Under the pieces are notes generated by a model. The model was not told the DNA's origin. It was given only the letters and a program-made list of their open reading frames with translations, and did no database searches. A program made the translations under genes and the position numbers. This document shows, in pieces, positions 7,870-17,136 of a stretch of DNA of 64,000 nucleotides. Within the stretch, counting starts at the first letter, position 1. Each line of letters opens with the position of its first letter. Source of the DNA: Ga0077527 sp964433345 (GTDB taxonomy: Bacteria > Pseudomonadota > Gammaproteobacteria > Burkholderiales > SG8-41). The stretch is from assembly GCA_964433345.1 (NCBI GenBank), contig CAYSQJ010000008.1, positions 78,957 to 142,956 of the forward strand, given 5' to 3'.

Positions 7870-8859
7870 TTACGAAATCCTGACCACCGCGCGACCGCGG
7901 ATTTCGCCTTTCAGCATGCGCTGGAAATACGCCGGCAGTTCCTCGAGCGCAATCGTGTGTGCAATGTCGGCAAGATGCCGCGGCTTGAGGTCGCCGGCCA
8001 GCCGCGCCCATACGCGCCGCCGCAGCGGCATCGGTGTATTCACCGAGTCCACGCCGATCAGGCGCAGGCCACGCAGGATGAACGGCAGCACCGTGGTCTT
8101 CAACTCGATGCCGCCGGCGTTGCCGAAGCTGGCGATCAGGCCCTGCGGTGCCAGCGTGCGTGTCAGCCAACCGAGTTGCTCACCACCGACCGAATCGAAA
8201 GCGGCCGCCCACAGCGGCTTTTCAAGCGGGCGGCTGCCGTAGTCGATGGCCTTGCGGTCAAGGATTTCGGTGGCGCCGAGTTTCTTCAGGAAATCATGCT
8301 CCGCCGCCTTGCCGGTGACTGCGGTGATGCCGTAACCCTTGGCCGCCAGCATGTCGATGATCAGGCTCGCCACGCCGCCGGTGGCACCGTTGACCAGCAC
8401 CTTGCCGTTGTTCGGCGCGAGACCGTTGAGTTCCAGCAGTTCGACGGCAAGACCGGCGGTATAGCCGGCAGTGCCCAGCGCCATCGCATCGAACAGCGTC
8501 AGTCCCGGCGGCAGCGGAACCACCCAGTCGGCAGGCACCCGGCAGATGCCGGAGAAACCGCCGTCGTGGGCGACACCCATGTCATAGCTGGTGCAGATGA
8601 CCTCGTCGCCGGCCCTGAAGCGGGCGTCGCTGGAATTGATGACCGTCCCTGCCGCATCGATGCCGCCGATCAGCGGGTAGTTGCGGATGATCTTGCCGCC
8701 CGCGCCGGTGGCGGCCAGCGCGTCCTTGTAATTGACGCTGGAATACGCGGTTCGGAACAGCACCTCGCCGCGCCCGATGTCCGCAACCGGGACGTCCTCG
8801 ACCCGGCCGGCGATGCTGTTGTCGTCGTTGTGTATGCGGTACGCCCTGCAGCGGTCCAT
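7870..8859 (-). CDS. acuI: YhdH/AcuI-type quinone oxidoreductase (acrylyl-CoA reductase-like)
   Basis: This 329-residue zinc-independent MDR-superfamily NADPH oxidoreductase is of the YhdH/YhfP group, whose characterised member AcuI reduces acrylyl-CoA to propionyl-CoA. Seen: SSVNYKDALAATGAGGKIIRNYPLIGGIDAAGTV, the cofactor motif VNGATGGVASL (A/GxxGxV type), and RRVWARLAGDLKP near the C-terminus. Start: ATG 8859 behind GGAGGAG. It is followed 78 bases later by prpE, which supports a role at propionyl-CoA; detoxification of acrylate is the other common proposal. The symbol rests on family and neighbourhood, not on proof of substrate. Confidence 0.82.
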   Translation of the reverse strand: MDRCRAYRIHNDDNSIAGRVEDVPVADIGRGEVLFRTAYSSVNYKDALAATGAGGKIIRNYPLIGGIDAAGTVINSSDARFRAGDEVICTSYDMGVAHDGGFSGICRVPADWVVPLPPGLTLFDAMALGTAGYTAGLAVELLELNGLAPNNGKVLVNGATGGVASLIIDMLAAKGYGITAVTGKAAEHDFLKKLGATEILDRKAIDYGSRPLEKPLWAAAFDSVGGEQLGWLTRTLAPQGLIASFGNAGGIELKTTVLPFILRGLRLIGVDSVNTPMPLRRRVWARLAGDLKPRHLADIAHTIALEELPAYFQRMLKGEIRGRAVVRIS

Positions 8860-8907
8860 GTGTCGCTCCTCCGTGAATCCGGTTGCCAGACCGGATGTTA
8901 CGACCAA

Positions 8908-10008
8908 TCAGGGCAGGTGCGGCAGCGCCAGGTACTGATGCGTCTGCATTTCGGTGAGCCTGCTGGCCAGGCGTTCCTTCAGCGAAGCATTGAGATGGGC
9001 CTGGAAACCGTCGCTGTCGGTAGCTTCCGCAACCAGCTCATCGACCGTCACCGCGGCGCCCAGCATCAGCTTGACCCGCCGGTCGTAGAACTCGTCGACC
9101 AGCCAGACGAAGCGGCGCAGCGTGTCGCCGTCGTTTTCGGTGAAGCGCGGCACCCCGGAAATCAGTACCGTGTGATAGCGCCGTGACAGTTCGATGTAAT
9201 CCGGCTTGCCGCGCGGTCCGGCGCAGAGCTCGGAAAAGTCGAACCAGGCCACGCCCGGCGCCTGGCGGCGCACGCGGATCAGGCGGTCCTCGATATCGAG
9301 CGGTGCATCATCGCCGGCATCGCTGGCAATGTGGCCGAAGGCATCGGCCAGGCGGTGGTCGGCATCGGGACCGGTGTGATAGGTGCCTGCCTTCTCCAGT
9401 TCGCGCAGCCGGTAATCGATGCCGGTATCGACGTTGACCACCGCCATGCGCTCGAGGATCAGGTCGATCGCCGGCAGGAACATCACGCGCTGCAGGCCGT
9501 GCCGGTAGAGCTCCCGCGGCTCGAAATTGGAGGTGGTCAGCAGCACCACGCCCTCGGCCATCAGGCCTTCGAGCAGGCGCCGCATCAGCATCGCATCGGT
9601 GATGTCGGTGACGTGAAACTCGTCGAGGCAAAGAATTTTCGCCTGCGCCGCAATGTCGCGCGCGACCAGCGCCATCGGCGCCTCCTGCCCCTGGTGCACG
9701 AGCAGCGCCTTGTGGATTTCCTGCATGAAGCGGTGAAAATGGACGCGCTTCTTGGTCACGTCCGGCACGAATGCGAAGAAGCCGTCCATCAGGAAGCTTT
9801 TGCCGCGTCCGACACCACCCCACAGGTAGACACCCCTGATGCTGCGGTCGCGGTTCAGGAAGCTCAACAGGCCGCGCCGCTGCTGGCGATGGTCAAGATC
9901 ATCATGGACACGCTGCAGTTCGCGCGCGGCGGCGAACTGTGCTTCGTCCGGCACAAAGCCGTGTTCGGCAGCGCGGGCGCGCAGGAACTGGAGAAAATCG
10001 GCGGCCAA
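8908..10008 (-). CDS. zapE: cell-division AFG1-like ATPase ZapE
   Basis: This 366-residue AFG1/ZapE P-loop ATPase has Walker A GGVGRGKS, Walker B LCLDEF, sensor region LLTTSNFEP, and the family element GVAWFDFSELCAGPRG. In E. coli ZapE modulates the Z-ring under stress. Start: TTG 10008 is the only plausible start in frame before the Walker A segment; no good Shine-Dalgarno is visible and the upstream codons give no ATG or GTG. It closes the odhAB-lpd cluster, 43 bases after lpdA, a position common in betaproteobacteria. The link to the TCA genes is positional only. Confidence 0.92.
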   Translation of the reverse strand: MAADFLQFLRARAAEHGFVPDEAQFAAARELQRVHDDLDHRQQRRGLLSFLNRDRSIRGVYLWGGVGRGKSFLMDGFFAFVPDVTKKRVHFHRFMQEIHKALLVHQGQEAPMALVARDIAAQAKILCLDEFHVTDITDAMLMRRLLEGLMAEGVVLLTTSNFEPRELYRHGLQRVMFLPAIDLILERMAVVNVDTGIDYRLRELEKAGTYHTGPDADHRLADAFGHIASDAGDDAPLDIEDRLIRVRRQAPGVAWFDFSELCAGPRGKPDYIELSRRYHTVLISGVPRFTENDGDTLRRFVWLVDEFYDRRVKLMLGAAVTVDELVAEATDSDGFQAHLNASLKERLASRLTEMQTHQYLALPHLP

Positions 10009-10051
10009 TGTAGAACGTCTGATAAACGGCGCGGGAGTTCCGCGCCGCGGG

Positions 10052-11476
10052 TTACAGGTTGAGCGTCCGGTTGTCGACCGCCAGCGCCGCTTCCTTCATT
10101 GCCTCCGACAGCGAAGGATGCGCGTGGCAGATCATCGCGATGTCCTCCGAGGCCGCGCCGAATTCCATCGCCACCACGGCTTCGGCGATCAGTTCGGAGG
10201 CCATCGGGCCGATGATGTGCACACCAAGGATACGGTCGGTAGCCGCATCGGCGAGAAACTTGACGAAACCGGTGGTGTCGCCCAGCGCGCGTGCGCGGCC
10301 GTTGGCCATGAACGGAAATGAACCGGCGCGGTACTTGATGCCTTCCTGCTTCAGCTGCTGCTCGGTCCTGCCGACCCAGGCGATTTCCGGCGAGGTGTAG
10401 ATCACCCAGGGGATGGTGTTGAAGTCGACATGGCCATGCTTGCCGGCGATGCGTTCAGCCACCGCAACACCCTCCTCCTCCGCCTTGTGCGCAAGCATCG
10501 GGCCGCGAACCACGTCACCCACTGCCCAGACATTGCCAAGGTTGGTCTTGCAGTCGCCATCCACGGCGACAAAGCCGCGTTCGTCGATCTTGAGACCCAC
10601 CGCATTGCCGTTGAGGCCGTTGGTATTGGGCACGCGGCCGATCGACACGATCAGCCTGTCCACGGTCAGGGTCTGCGCCGCACCGGCGCTGTCGGTGTAT
10701 TCGACGGTGACGTTTTTCTTCGCGGTGATCTTGCCGACCTTGACGCCGGTGTGGATCGCCAGACCCTGCTTGGTAAACACTTTCAGCGCTTCCTTGGCAA
10801 CCTGCTCGTCGACCGCACCGAGGAAGGCCGGCAGCGCTTCGAGCACGGTGACTTCTGCTCCCAGTCGCCGCCAGACGCTGCCCATCTCGAGGCCGATGAC
10901 GCCGGCGCCGATGACGCCCAGTTTTTTCGGCGTCTCGCCGATCGCCAGCGCGCCGGCGTTGTCGAGAATCAGCTTGTTGTCGAAAGGCACATCGGGCAGC
11001 GCGCGCGGATTGGATCCGGTGGCGATGATCACGTGTTTCGCGGTCAGCACGTCGGCGGTCTTGCCCGACACCTGGACCTGCCAGGCGCCGGCCGAGCCGC
11101 CGGCAAAAGCGCCCCTGCCGTGGAAAAAGGTCACCTTGTTCTTCTTGAACAGGTAGAGGATGCCGTCGTTGTTCTGCTTGACGACCTTGTCCTTGCGCCT
11201 GAGCATCTGCGCAACATCGATCGCGATGCCCTTGACCTGGATGCCGTGCTCGGCAAAGGCATGGCCGGCATGGTCGAAATTTTCGGAAGACTGCAGCAGC
11301 GCTTTCGACGGGATGCAGCCGACGTTGGTGCAGGTGCCGCCGGGCGCAGGCTTGCCCTCAGGAGTGCTCCACTCGTCGATGCAGGCGACCTGCATTCCCA
11401 GTTGAGCCGCGCGAATCGCTGCAATATATCCGCCGGGGCCGGCACCGATGACTACTACGTCGAAATTTTTGGCCAT
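10052..11476 (-). CDS. lpdA: dihydrolipoyl dehydrogenase (E3)
   Basis: This 474-residue flavoprotein reoxidises the lipoyl group of the 2-oxoglutarate dehydrogenase complex with NAD. Seen: FAD-binding VVVIGAGPGGYIAA; redox disulfide GGTCTNVGCIPSKAL (C49 and C54); the NAD-binding GVIGAGVIGLEMGS; the second FAD motif VWAVGDVVRG; and the C-terminal interface HAHPSLSEAM carrying the catalytic His. Start: ATG 11476 fits the family N-terminus MAKNFDVVVIGAG, though the ribosome site is weak. It follows odhB by 93 bases. Those bases contain a pair of similar AT-rich GGTGA/GGTCACC patches but no clear terminator. Confidence 0.95.
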   Translation of the reverse strand: MAKNFDVVVIGAGPGGYIAAIRAAQLGMQVACIDEWSTPEGKPAPGGTCTNVGCIPSKALLQSSENFDHAGHAFAEHGIQVKGIAIDVAQMLRRKDKVVKQNNDGILYLFKKNKVTFFHGRGAFAGGSAGAWQVQVSGKTADVLTAKHVIIATGSNPRALPDVPFDNKLILDNAGALAIGETPKKLGVIGAGVIGLEMGSVWRRLGAEVTVLEALPAFLGAVDEQVAKEALKVFTKQGLAIHTGVKVGKITAKKNVTVEYTDSAGAAQTLTVDRLIVSIGRVPNTNGLNGNAVGLKIDERGFVAVDGDCKTNLGNVWAVGDVVRGPMLAHKAEEEGVAVAERIAGKHGHVDFNTIPWVIYTSPEIAWVGRTEQQLKQEGIKYRAGSFPFMANGRARALGDTTGFVKFLADAATDRILGVHIIGPMASELIAEAVVAMEFGAASEDIAMICHAHPSLSEAMKEAALAVDNRTLNL

Positions 11477-11569
11477 TTTTTGAAACCGGTAATGGGTGAT
11501 TGGTGACTGGTGACCGGCGTGCAATGGCGTGATGCGCCAATTAACAATTACCGGTCACCATTTACCGCC

Positions 11570-12802
11570 TTAGATGTCGAGCAGCAGGCGCGCCGGATCC
11601 TCCAGCGCATCCTTCATCGCCACCAGCGACAGCACCGCTTCACGGCCGTCGATGATGCGGTGGTCATAGGACAGCGCGAGGTAGTTCATCGGCCGGATCA
11701 CGATCTGGCCGTTTTCGACCACCGGGCGCTCCTTGGTCGCATGCACGCCGAGGATCGCGCTTTGCGGCGGATTGATGATCGGCGTCGACAGCATCGAGCC
11801 GAACACGCCGCCGTTGGAAATCGAAAAAGTGCCGCCGGTCAGCTCCTCGATGGTCAGCTTGCCGTCCTGGGCGCGTTTGCCGAACTCGGCGATCTGTTTC
11901 TCGATGTCGGCGAGCGTCATCTGGTCGCAGTTGCGCAGGATGGGCACCACCAGGCCGCGCGGACTGCCGACCGCGATGCCGATGTCGTAATAGCCGTGGT
12001 AGACGATGTCATTGCCGTCTATGGATGCATTGACCAGCGGGAACTTCTTCAGCGCATGTACCGCCGCCTTGACGAAGAAGGACATGAAGCCGAGCTTGAC
12101 GCCATGCTCCTTCTCGAAGCGATCCTTGTAGCGGTTGCGCAGGTCCATCACCGGCTGCATGTTGACTTCGTTGAAGGTGGTCAGGATCGCAGCTGTCGAC
12201 TGCGACTGCACCAGGCGCTCGGCGATGCGCGCGCGCAGTCGCGACATCGGCACGCGCTGCTCAGGACGCTCGCCGAGGTCACCGAGATCAACGACCGGCA
12301 CCGGACGCGCCGCGACCGCGGGTGCTGCCGGAGTCGCGGTTTTGCCGCCGCCCGCCTTGGCGGCCCCTTCCGCGGCTTGCAGCACGTCGCCCTTGGTGAC
12401 TCGACCACCACGGCCGCTGCCGCTGATCGCCGCGGTGTCGATGTTCTTTTCGGCGGCCAGTTTCTGCGCCGAAGGCATGGCCGGCACCGCTGCCGCCGTC
12501 TTCACGGGCGCCGCCGCCGGTGCTGCCTTGGCCGGTGCTTCCGCCGCAGCTGCAGCGGGCTTGGCTTCGGTGTCGATGGTGGCGATGACCTCGTTGCTGG
12601 TCACCGTGCCGCCGTCGGCTTTGACGATCTTGACCAGCACGCCTGCCTGCGGCGCCGGGGTCTCGAGCACGACCTTGTCGGTCTCGATGTCGACCAGGTT
12701 CTCGTCACGCTTGACGTATTCGCCGGTTTTCTTGTGCCACGACACCAGCGTCGCCTCGGCTACTGATTCCGAGAGTTGCGGCACCTTTACATCGACGAGC
12801 AT
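11570..12802 (-). CDS. odhB: 2-oxoglutarate dehydrogenase E2, dihydrolipoyl succinyltransferase
   Basis: This 410-residue E2 subunit (sucB/odhB) transfers the succinyl group to CoA. Domains: one lipoyl domain (1-75) with lipoylated K43 in ETDKVVLETP, an Ala/Pro-rich linker (about 77-110), a peripheral subunit-binding domain (about 112-150, PSAQKLAAEKNID..GRVTKGDVL), and the catalytic core ending in SYDHRIIDGREA with the active-site His. Length is normal. Start: ATG 12802 behind GGAG. It lies between sucA (35-base gap) and lpdA. The gap to sucA consists almost entirely of the AT-rich element described separately, which supplies the sucA stop codon. Confidence 0.96.
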   Translation of the reverse strand: MLVDVKVPQLSESVAEATLVSWHKKTGEYVKRDENLVDIETDKVVLETPAPQAGVLVKIVKADGGTVTSNEVIATIDTEAKPAAAAAEAPAKAAPAAAPVKTAAAVPAMPSAQKLAAEKNIDTAAISGSGRGGRVTKGDVLQAAEGAAKAGGGKTATPAAPAVAARPVPVVDLGDLGERPEQRVPMSRLRARIAERLVQSQSTAAILTTFNEVNMQPVMDLRNRYKDRFEKEHGVKLGFMSFFVKAAVHALKKFPLVNASIDGNDIVYHGYYDIGIAVGSPRGLVVPILRNCDQMTLADIEKQIAEFGKRAQDGKLTIEELTGGTFSISNGGVFGSMLSTPIINPPQSAILGVHATKERPVVENGQIVIRPMNYLALSYDHRIIDGREAVLSLVAMKDALEDPARLLLDI

Positions 12803-12812
12803 GATTACTCCG

Positions 12813-12840
12813 TAACCTATTGATTAAATTAATAAATTTA
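12813..12840. repeat. 28-bp AT-rich junction element, copy A
   Basis: The sequence begins TAACCTATTGATTAAATT and fills the sucA-odhB junction. It is identical at 26 of 28 positions to 48202-48229 in the leuC-leuD junction. In both places its last three bases provide the TAA stop of the upstream minus-strand gene. More distant relatives precede 24999 and occur inside the repeat at 53351. Function is unknown: translational coupling, RNA processing or the footprint of an insertion are possible. Confidence 0.7.
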
Positions 12841-15714
12841 GAATTCTTCGCCTTCGGCCAGCGGCCGCGGCTTGAAGGCACGCGGCTGACTTCCACCCGA
12901 CAGCGTCAGCGCCTGGTCGACCAGTTCCTTCTGCTGCTTCTCGTGCAGCGACTTGTAGCCGGCCGCCGGCGAAGCCGAGGAATCGCGTCCCGCGTAATAC
13001 AGCTTCTGGTGCGGCAGCAGGTGGCGCATCAGGTAATGCTGGATGTGCCGCCAGGCGCCCTGGTTGCGCGGCTCTTCCTGGCACCAGACGATTTCCTTGG
13101 CGTTCTTGTAGCGCACGATCTGCGCACGGAACTCCTCGTGCGCGAATGGATAGAGTTGCGCGATGCGCACCAGCGGCAGGTTCTCGATGCCACGGGCACG
13201 ACGCTCGGCACGCAGGTCGTAATAGACCTTGCCGCTGCAGAAAATGACCCGCTCGACCTTTTCCGGGTCGATCTCGCGCGCATCCCAGTCCTCGTTCACC
13301 GGATTGAACTTGTCGTTGGCGAATTCTTCCAGCGGCGACACCGATTCCTTGTGGCGCAACAGGCTTTTTGGCGAAAAGATGACCAGCGGCTTGCGGTACG
13401 GGCGGATCATCTGACGGCGCAGCAGGTAATACATCTGCACCGGGGTCGCCGGCACGCAGACCTGCATGTTGTAGTCGGCACACAGTTGCAGGAAGCGTTC
13501 GATGCGGCCGGAAGAGTGCTCGGGGCCGGCCCCCTCATAACCATGGGGCAGCATCATTGTCAGTCCGCACATGCGCCCCCACTTCACCTCGCCCGAAGCG
13601 ATGAACTGGTCGATCACCACCTGCGCGCCGTTGACGAAGTCACCGTACTGGGCTTCCCAGATCACCAGCTCCCGCGGGCTTGAGGTCGCATAGCCGTACT
13701 CGAAGCCGAGCACGCCTTCCTCCGACAGCACCGAGTCAATGACCACGAAATCACCCTGGTCGGTGGACAGGTGCTGCAGGGGCATCCAGGTGCCCTGATC
13801 CCAGTGCTCCCGGCTCTGGTCGTGCAGCACCGCGTGGCGATGGAAGAAGGTGCCGCGCCCCGAATCCTGCCCCGACAGGCGCACCGAATAACCTTCGGTC
13901 AGCAGCGTGGCATAGGCCAGCGTTTCGGCCATGCCCCAGTCCAGCGGCAGCTTGCCTTCCGCCATCAGACGGCGGTCCTGCATGATCTTCTCGACCCGCG
14001 GATGCAGTTTGAAGCTCGCCGGAACTTCGCAGACCTTGCGCGCCAGCGCCTGCAGCTTCTCCAGCGGCAGCCGGGTGTCATCGTTCTCGTTCCACTTGCT
14101 GCCCTTGTACGGGCTCCAGTCGGTCTCGAACGGCGGCCTGTAGTTCGACAGGATGGTCTTGTTGGTATGGTAGCCGCGGTCCAGCGCATCGCGGAATTCG
14201 GCGACCATCTGGTCGGCCTCAGCTTCGGTGATCACGCCCTCGCCGATCAGCCGGTCGGCGTAGACCTTGCGCGGCGTCGGATGGCTGTGGATACGCCGGT
14301 ACATCAGCGGCTGCGTGACCATCGGCTCATCCTGCTCGTTGTGCCCGAGGCGGCGGTAGCAGATCAGGTCGATCACCACGTCCTTCTTGAATTTCATCCG
14401 GTACTCGAGCGCGATCTCGGTGGCAAAACAGACAGCCTCGGGATCGTCGCCGTTGACGTGGAATATCGGCACTTCCAGCATCTTCACCACGTCGGAGCAG
14501 TACAGCGAGGAGCGCGAATCGCGAGGATCCGAGGTCGTGAAGCCGATCTGGTTATTGATGATGATATGCACCGTGCCACCGGTGCCGTAGCCCCGGGTCT
14601 CGGCAAAATTCAGCACTTCCTGGATCACGCCCTGGCCGGAGAATGCGGCATCGCCGTGGATCAGCACCGGCAGCACCTGCGATCCGTCATGGTCCCTGCG
14701 ACGGTGCTGGCGTGCGCGCACGGAACCCTCGACCACCGGATTCACGATTTCCAGGTGCGAGGGATTGAAGGCGACAGTGACGTGCATCGGGCCGCCGGAA
14801 GTCATCACGTTCGACGAGAAGCCGTCGTGATACTTGACATCGCCGGCAAGCACGTCGGGCTGCTGCTTGCCTTCGAAGGACGAGAACAGCGCCTTGGGCA
14901 TCTTGCCCAGGGTGTTGACCAGCACGTTGAGGCGGCCGCGATGCGCCATTCCGATAACCAGTTCCTGCACGCCGGCACCGCCCGCCCGCTGCAGCAGATG
15001 GTCCAGCATCGGGATCAGCCCTTCGCCGCCCTCCAGCGAAAAACGCGTCTGGCCGACGTACTTGGCGTTGAGGTATTTCTCCAGCGTCTCGGCTGCAGTC
15101 AGGCGGTCAAGCAGGTGCTTTTTGTAGGCCGCGTCGTAGGTCGGCCGGCCGCGCGTGGGCTCCATTTTCTCCGACATCCAGCGCTTCTGCGGAATGTCGG
15201 AAATGTACATGTACTCGACGCCGATGGTGCCGCAGTAGGTATCGCGCAGGAACTGCAGGATCTCGCGCAAGGTGGCCTTTGCCGGCCCATGCAACGTGCC
15301 GGTGTCGAACACCTTGTCCATGTCGCCCTCGGTCAGACCGTAGTGCGCCGGATCGAGCTCGGCAATCGCCGGCTTCTCGATCCGCTGCAGCGGGTCGATA
15401 TCGGCGATGCGGTTGCCCTGGAAGCGGTAGGCGGAGATGAGCTGCATCACCGAGAACTGCTTCTGCATGTTGCGCTGCGCGGCCTCGCCTCCGCCGCCTG
15501 CCCGCTGGCTGCGCGCGAGATCTACAAAGCGTTGCTGCACCTCGGAATGCGCAACGTCGGCCGGACCATCGTCGAGCTTCTGCAGTTCATCGAAGTAGCC
15601 ACGCCAGCGCGGCTCCACCGACTGCGGATCCTTCAGATACTGCTCGTAGAGGCCTTCCACGAACGGCGCATTGGCACCGAACAGCAGGGAGGTTCCGCGT
15701 GATTCCTTGATCAT
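12838..15714 (-). CDS. sucA: 2-oxoglutarate dehydrogenase E1
   Basis: This 958-residue thiamine-diphosphate-dependent E1 subunit decarboxylates 2-oxoglutarate. Seen: the N-terminal E2-binding helix (SLLFGANAPFVEGLYEQYLKD), VIGMAHRGRLNVLVNTLGK, the ThDP/Mg region HGDAAFSGQGVIQE with VHIIINNQIGFTTSDPRDSRS, and the C-terminal RRAR..NLPLVRIAQLYPF. Length is normal. Start: ATG 15714, with AGGTG upstream. The first bases of its leader are the 3' arm and U-run of a strong hairpin (15729-15756), so expression from the gltA transcript would need read-through. Stop TAA overlaps the AT-rich element by three bases. Confidence 0.96.
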   Translation of the reverse strand: MIKESRGTSLLFGANAPFVEGLYEQYLKDPQSVEPRWRGYFDELQKLDDGPADVAHSEVQQRFVDLARSQRAGGGGEAAQRNMQKQFSVMQLISAYRFQGNRIADIDPLQRIEKPAIAELDPAHYGLTEGDMDKVFDTGTLHGPAKATLREILQFLRDTYCGTIGVEYMYISDIPQKRWMSEKMEPTRGRPTYDAAYKKHLLDRLTAAETLEKYLNAKYVGQTRFSLEGGEGLIPMLDHLLQRAGGAGVQELVIGMAHRGRLNVLVNTLGKMPKALFSSFEGKQQPDVLAGDVKYHDGFSSNVMTSGGPMHVTVAFNPSHLEIVNPVVEGSVRARQHRRRDHDGSQVLPVLIHGDAAFSGQGVIQEVLNFAETRGYGTGGTVHIIINNQIGFTTSDPRDSRSSLYCSDVVKMLEVPIFHVNGDDPEAVCFATEIALEYRMKFKKDVVIDLICYRRLGHNEQDEPMVTQPLMYRRIHSHPTPRKVYADRLIGEGVITEAEADQMVAEFRDALDRGYHTNKTILSNYRPPFETDWSPYKGSKWNENDDTRLPLEKLQALARKVCEVPASFKLHPRVEKIMQDRRLMAEGKLPLDWGMAETLAYATLLTEGYSVRLSGQDSGRGTFFHRHAVLHDQSREHWDQGTWMPLQHLSTDQGDFVVIDSVLSEEGVLGFEYGYATSSPRELVIWEAQYGDFVNGAQVVIDQFIASGEVKWGRMCGLTMMLPHGYEGAGPEHSSGRIERFLQLCADYNMQVCVPATPVQMYYLLRRQMIRPYRKPLVIFSPKSLLRHKESVSPLEEFANDKFNPVNEDWDAREIDPEKVERVIFCSGKVYYDLRAERRARGIENLPLVRIAQLYPFAHEEFRAQIVRYKNAKEIVWCQEEPRNQGAWRHIQHYLMRHLLPHQKLYYAGRDSSASPAAGYKSLHEKQQKELVDQALTLSGGSQPRAFKPRPLAEGEEF

Positions 15715-15728
15715 GTCTGCACCTGATG

Positions 15729-15756
15729 AAAAAGCGCCCCGCTGCATGCGGGGCGC
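15729..15756 (-). terminator. hairpin terminator/attenuator between gltA and sucA
   Basis: On the minus strand a perfect 9-bp GC stem (GCGCCCCGC / GCGGGGCGC, 5-base loop) is followed by five U. It lies 12 bases after the gltA stop and its U-run ends 15 bases before the sucA ATG. It has the form of an intrinsic terminator. No room remains for a sucA promoter downstream of it, so it either acts as a partial terminator setting the gltA:sucA ratio or is a 5' structure of a sucA transcript begun inside gltA. Confidence 0.8.
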
Positions 15757-15768
15757 CGGCTTCTTTCT

Positions 15769-17067
15769 TTACTTGCGCTTGCCCATTGCCACGAAATCAC
15801 GCTTCTTGGCGCCGGTGAACAGCTGGCGCGGGCGGCCGATCTTCTGGTCCGTGTCCGCAATCAGCTCTTTCCACTGTGCGATCCAGCCGACGGTACGCGC
15901 CAGCGCGAAGATCGCGGTATACATGCTGACCGGGATGCCCAGTGCCTTGTAGACGATGCCCGAATAGAAATCGACGTTCGGGTAGAGCTTCCGCTTGATG
16001 AAGTAATCGTCCTCCAGCGCGATCTTCTCCAGCGCCATTGCCAGCTTGATCAGCTTGTTGTCCTTCATGTCCAGCTCTTCCAGCACCTCGTGACAGGTGC
16101 GCTGGATGATTTTCGCGCGCGGATCGTAGTTCTTGTAGACACGGTGACCGAAGCCCATCAGCATCGCGTGGCCGTCCTTCTCCTTGACGCGCTTGATGAA
16201 GGCGGGGATGTTTTTCACGTCACCGATCTCGTCGAGCATCTTCAGCACCGCCTCGTTGGCGCCGCCGTGAGCCGGACCCCAGAGGCTGGCAATACCGGCC
16301 GAAATGCAGGCAAAGGGATTGGCGCCGGTCGAGCCGGCGAGGCGCACGGTCGATGTCGAGGCATTCTGCTCATGGTCGGCATGCAGGATCAGGATGCGGT
16401 CCATCGCGCGCGAGATCACCGGGTTCGGCTTGTATTCCTCGCAGGGCGTGGCGAACATCATGTGCAGGAAATTCTCGGTGTACGACAGTTCATTCCTCGG
16501 ATACACGAAAGGCTGGCCCATGTTGTACTTGTAGGCCATCGCGGTGATCGTCGGCAGCTTCGCAATCAGGCGGAATGCCGAAATCTCGCGGCTGCGCTCG
16601 TCATAGATGTTGATCGAGTCGTGATAGAAGGCGGACAGCGCCCCGACCACACCGCAAAGCACCGCCATCGGATGTGCGTCGCGGCGGAAACCGCGGAAGA
16701 AGAAGGACATCTGATCGTGCACCATCGTGTGCTTGGTGACGATGTCGTCGAACTCGACCTTCTGCTGCTTGTTCGGCAGTTCGCCGTTGAGAATCAGGTA
16801 CGCGACCTCGAGGAAATCGCATTTCTCCGCGAGCTGCTCGATCGGATAGCCGCGGTACAGCAGCACGCCTTCGTCGCCGTCGATGTAGGTGATGTTCGAG
16901 CGGCAGCTTGCCGTCGACATGAACCCCGGGTCATAGGTGAACTTGCCGGTCTTGGCATAAAGGCTGCGCACGTCGATGACGTCGGGACCTATCGTGCCCC
17001 CGAAAATCGGGAAATCCACCGAGGGGGTGCCATCGCTGAATGACAGGGTTGCCAGCTTTTCCTTCAT
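15769..17067 (-). CDS. gltA: citrate synthase
   Basis: This 432-residue type II (hexameric, Gram-negative type) citrate synthase condenses oxaloacetate and acetyl-CoA. The catalytic residues are visible in SLWGPAHGGANEAV, in MGFGHRVYKNYDPRAK (His and Asp), and in the earlier HADHEQNASTSTVR segment. The N-terminal domain (FPIFGGTIGPDVIDVRSLYAKTG) is that of NADH-sensitive GltA. Start: ATG 17067 behind GGAG; codons further upstream are rejected. It lies 69 bases after sdhE in the sdh-gltA transcription unit, and a terminator-like hairpin follows. It is clearly distinct from the PrpC at 22223 and the short citryl-CoA lyase-like protein at 3101. Confidence 0.97.
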   Translation of the reverse strand: MKEKLATLSFSDGTPSVDFPIFGGTIGPDVIDVRSLYAKTGKFTYDPGFMSTASCRSNITYIDGDEGVLLYRGYPIEQLAEKCDFLEVAYLILNGELPNKQQKVEFDDIVTKHTMVHDQMSFFFRGFRRDAHPMAVLCGVVGALSAFYHDSINIYDERSREISAFRLIAKLPTITAMAYKYNMGQPFVYPRNELSYTENFLHMMFATPCEEYKPNPVISRAMDRILILHADHEQNASTSTVRLAGSTGANPFACISAGIASLWGPAHGGANEAVLKMLDEIGDVKNIPAFIKRVKEKDGHAMLMGFGHRVYKNYDPRAKIIQRTCHEVLEELDMKDNKLIKLAMALEKIALEDDYFIKRKLYPNVDFYSGIVYKALGIPVSMYTAIFALARTVGWIAQWKELIADTDQKIGRPRQLFTGAKKRDFVAMGKRK

Positions 17068-17136
17068 AACTCTCTCCGTAAGTTCGATTGCTCGTGTTCT
17101 TGGCCGCAGGTGAAGCTCAGCTCCTGCCACCGCGTT

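Noticed and set aside
13771..15702. 643-codon open frame on the plus strand opposite sucA
   Set aside because: Complement shadow of a GC-rich gene; rich in Arg/His/Gly without domain signatures.
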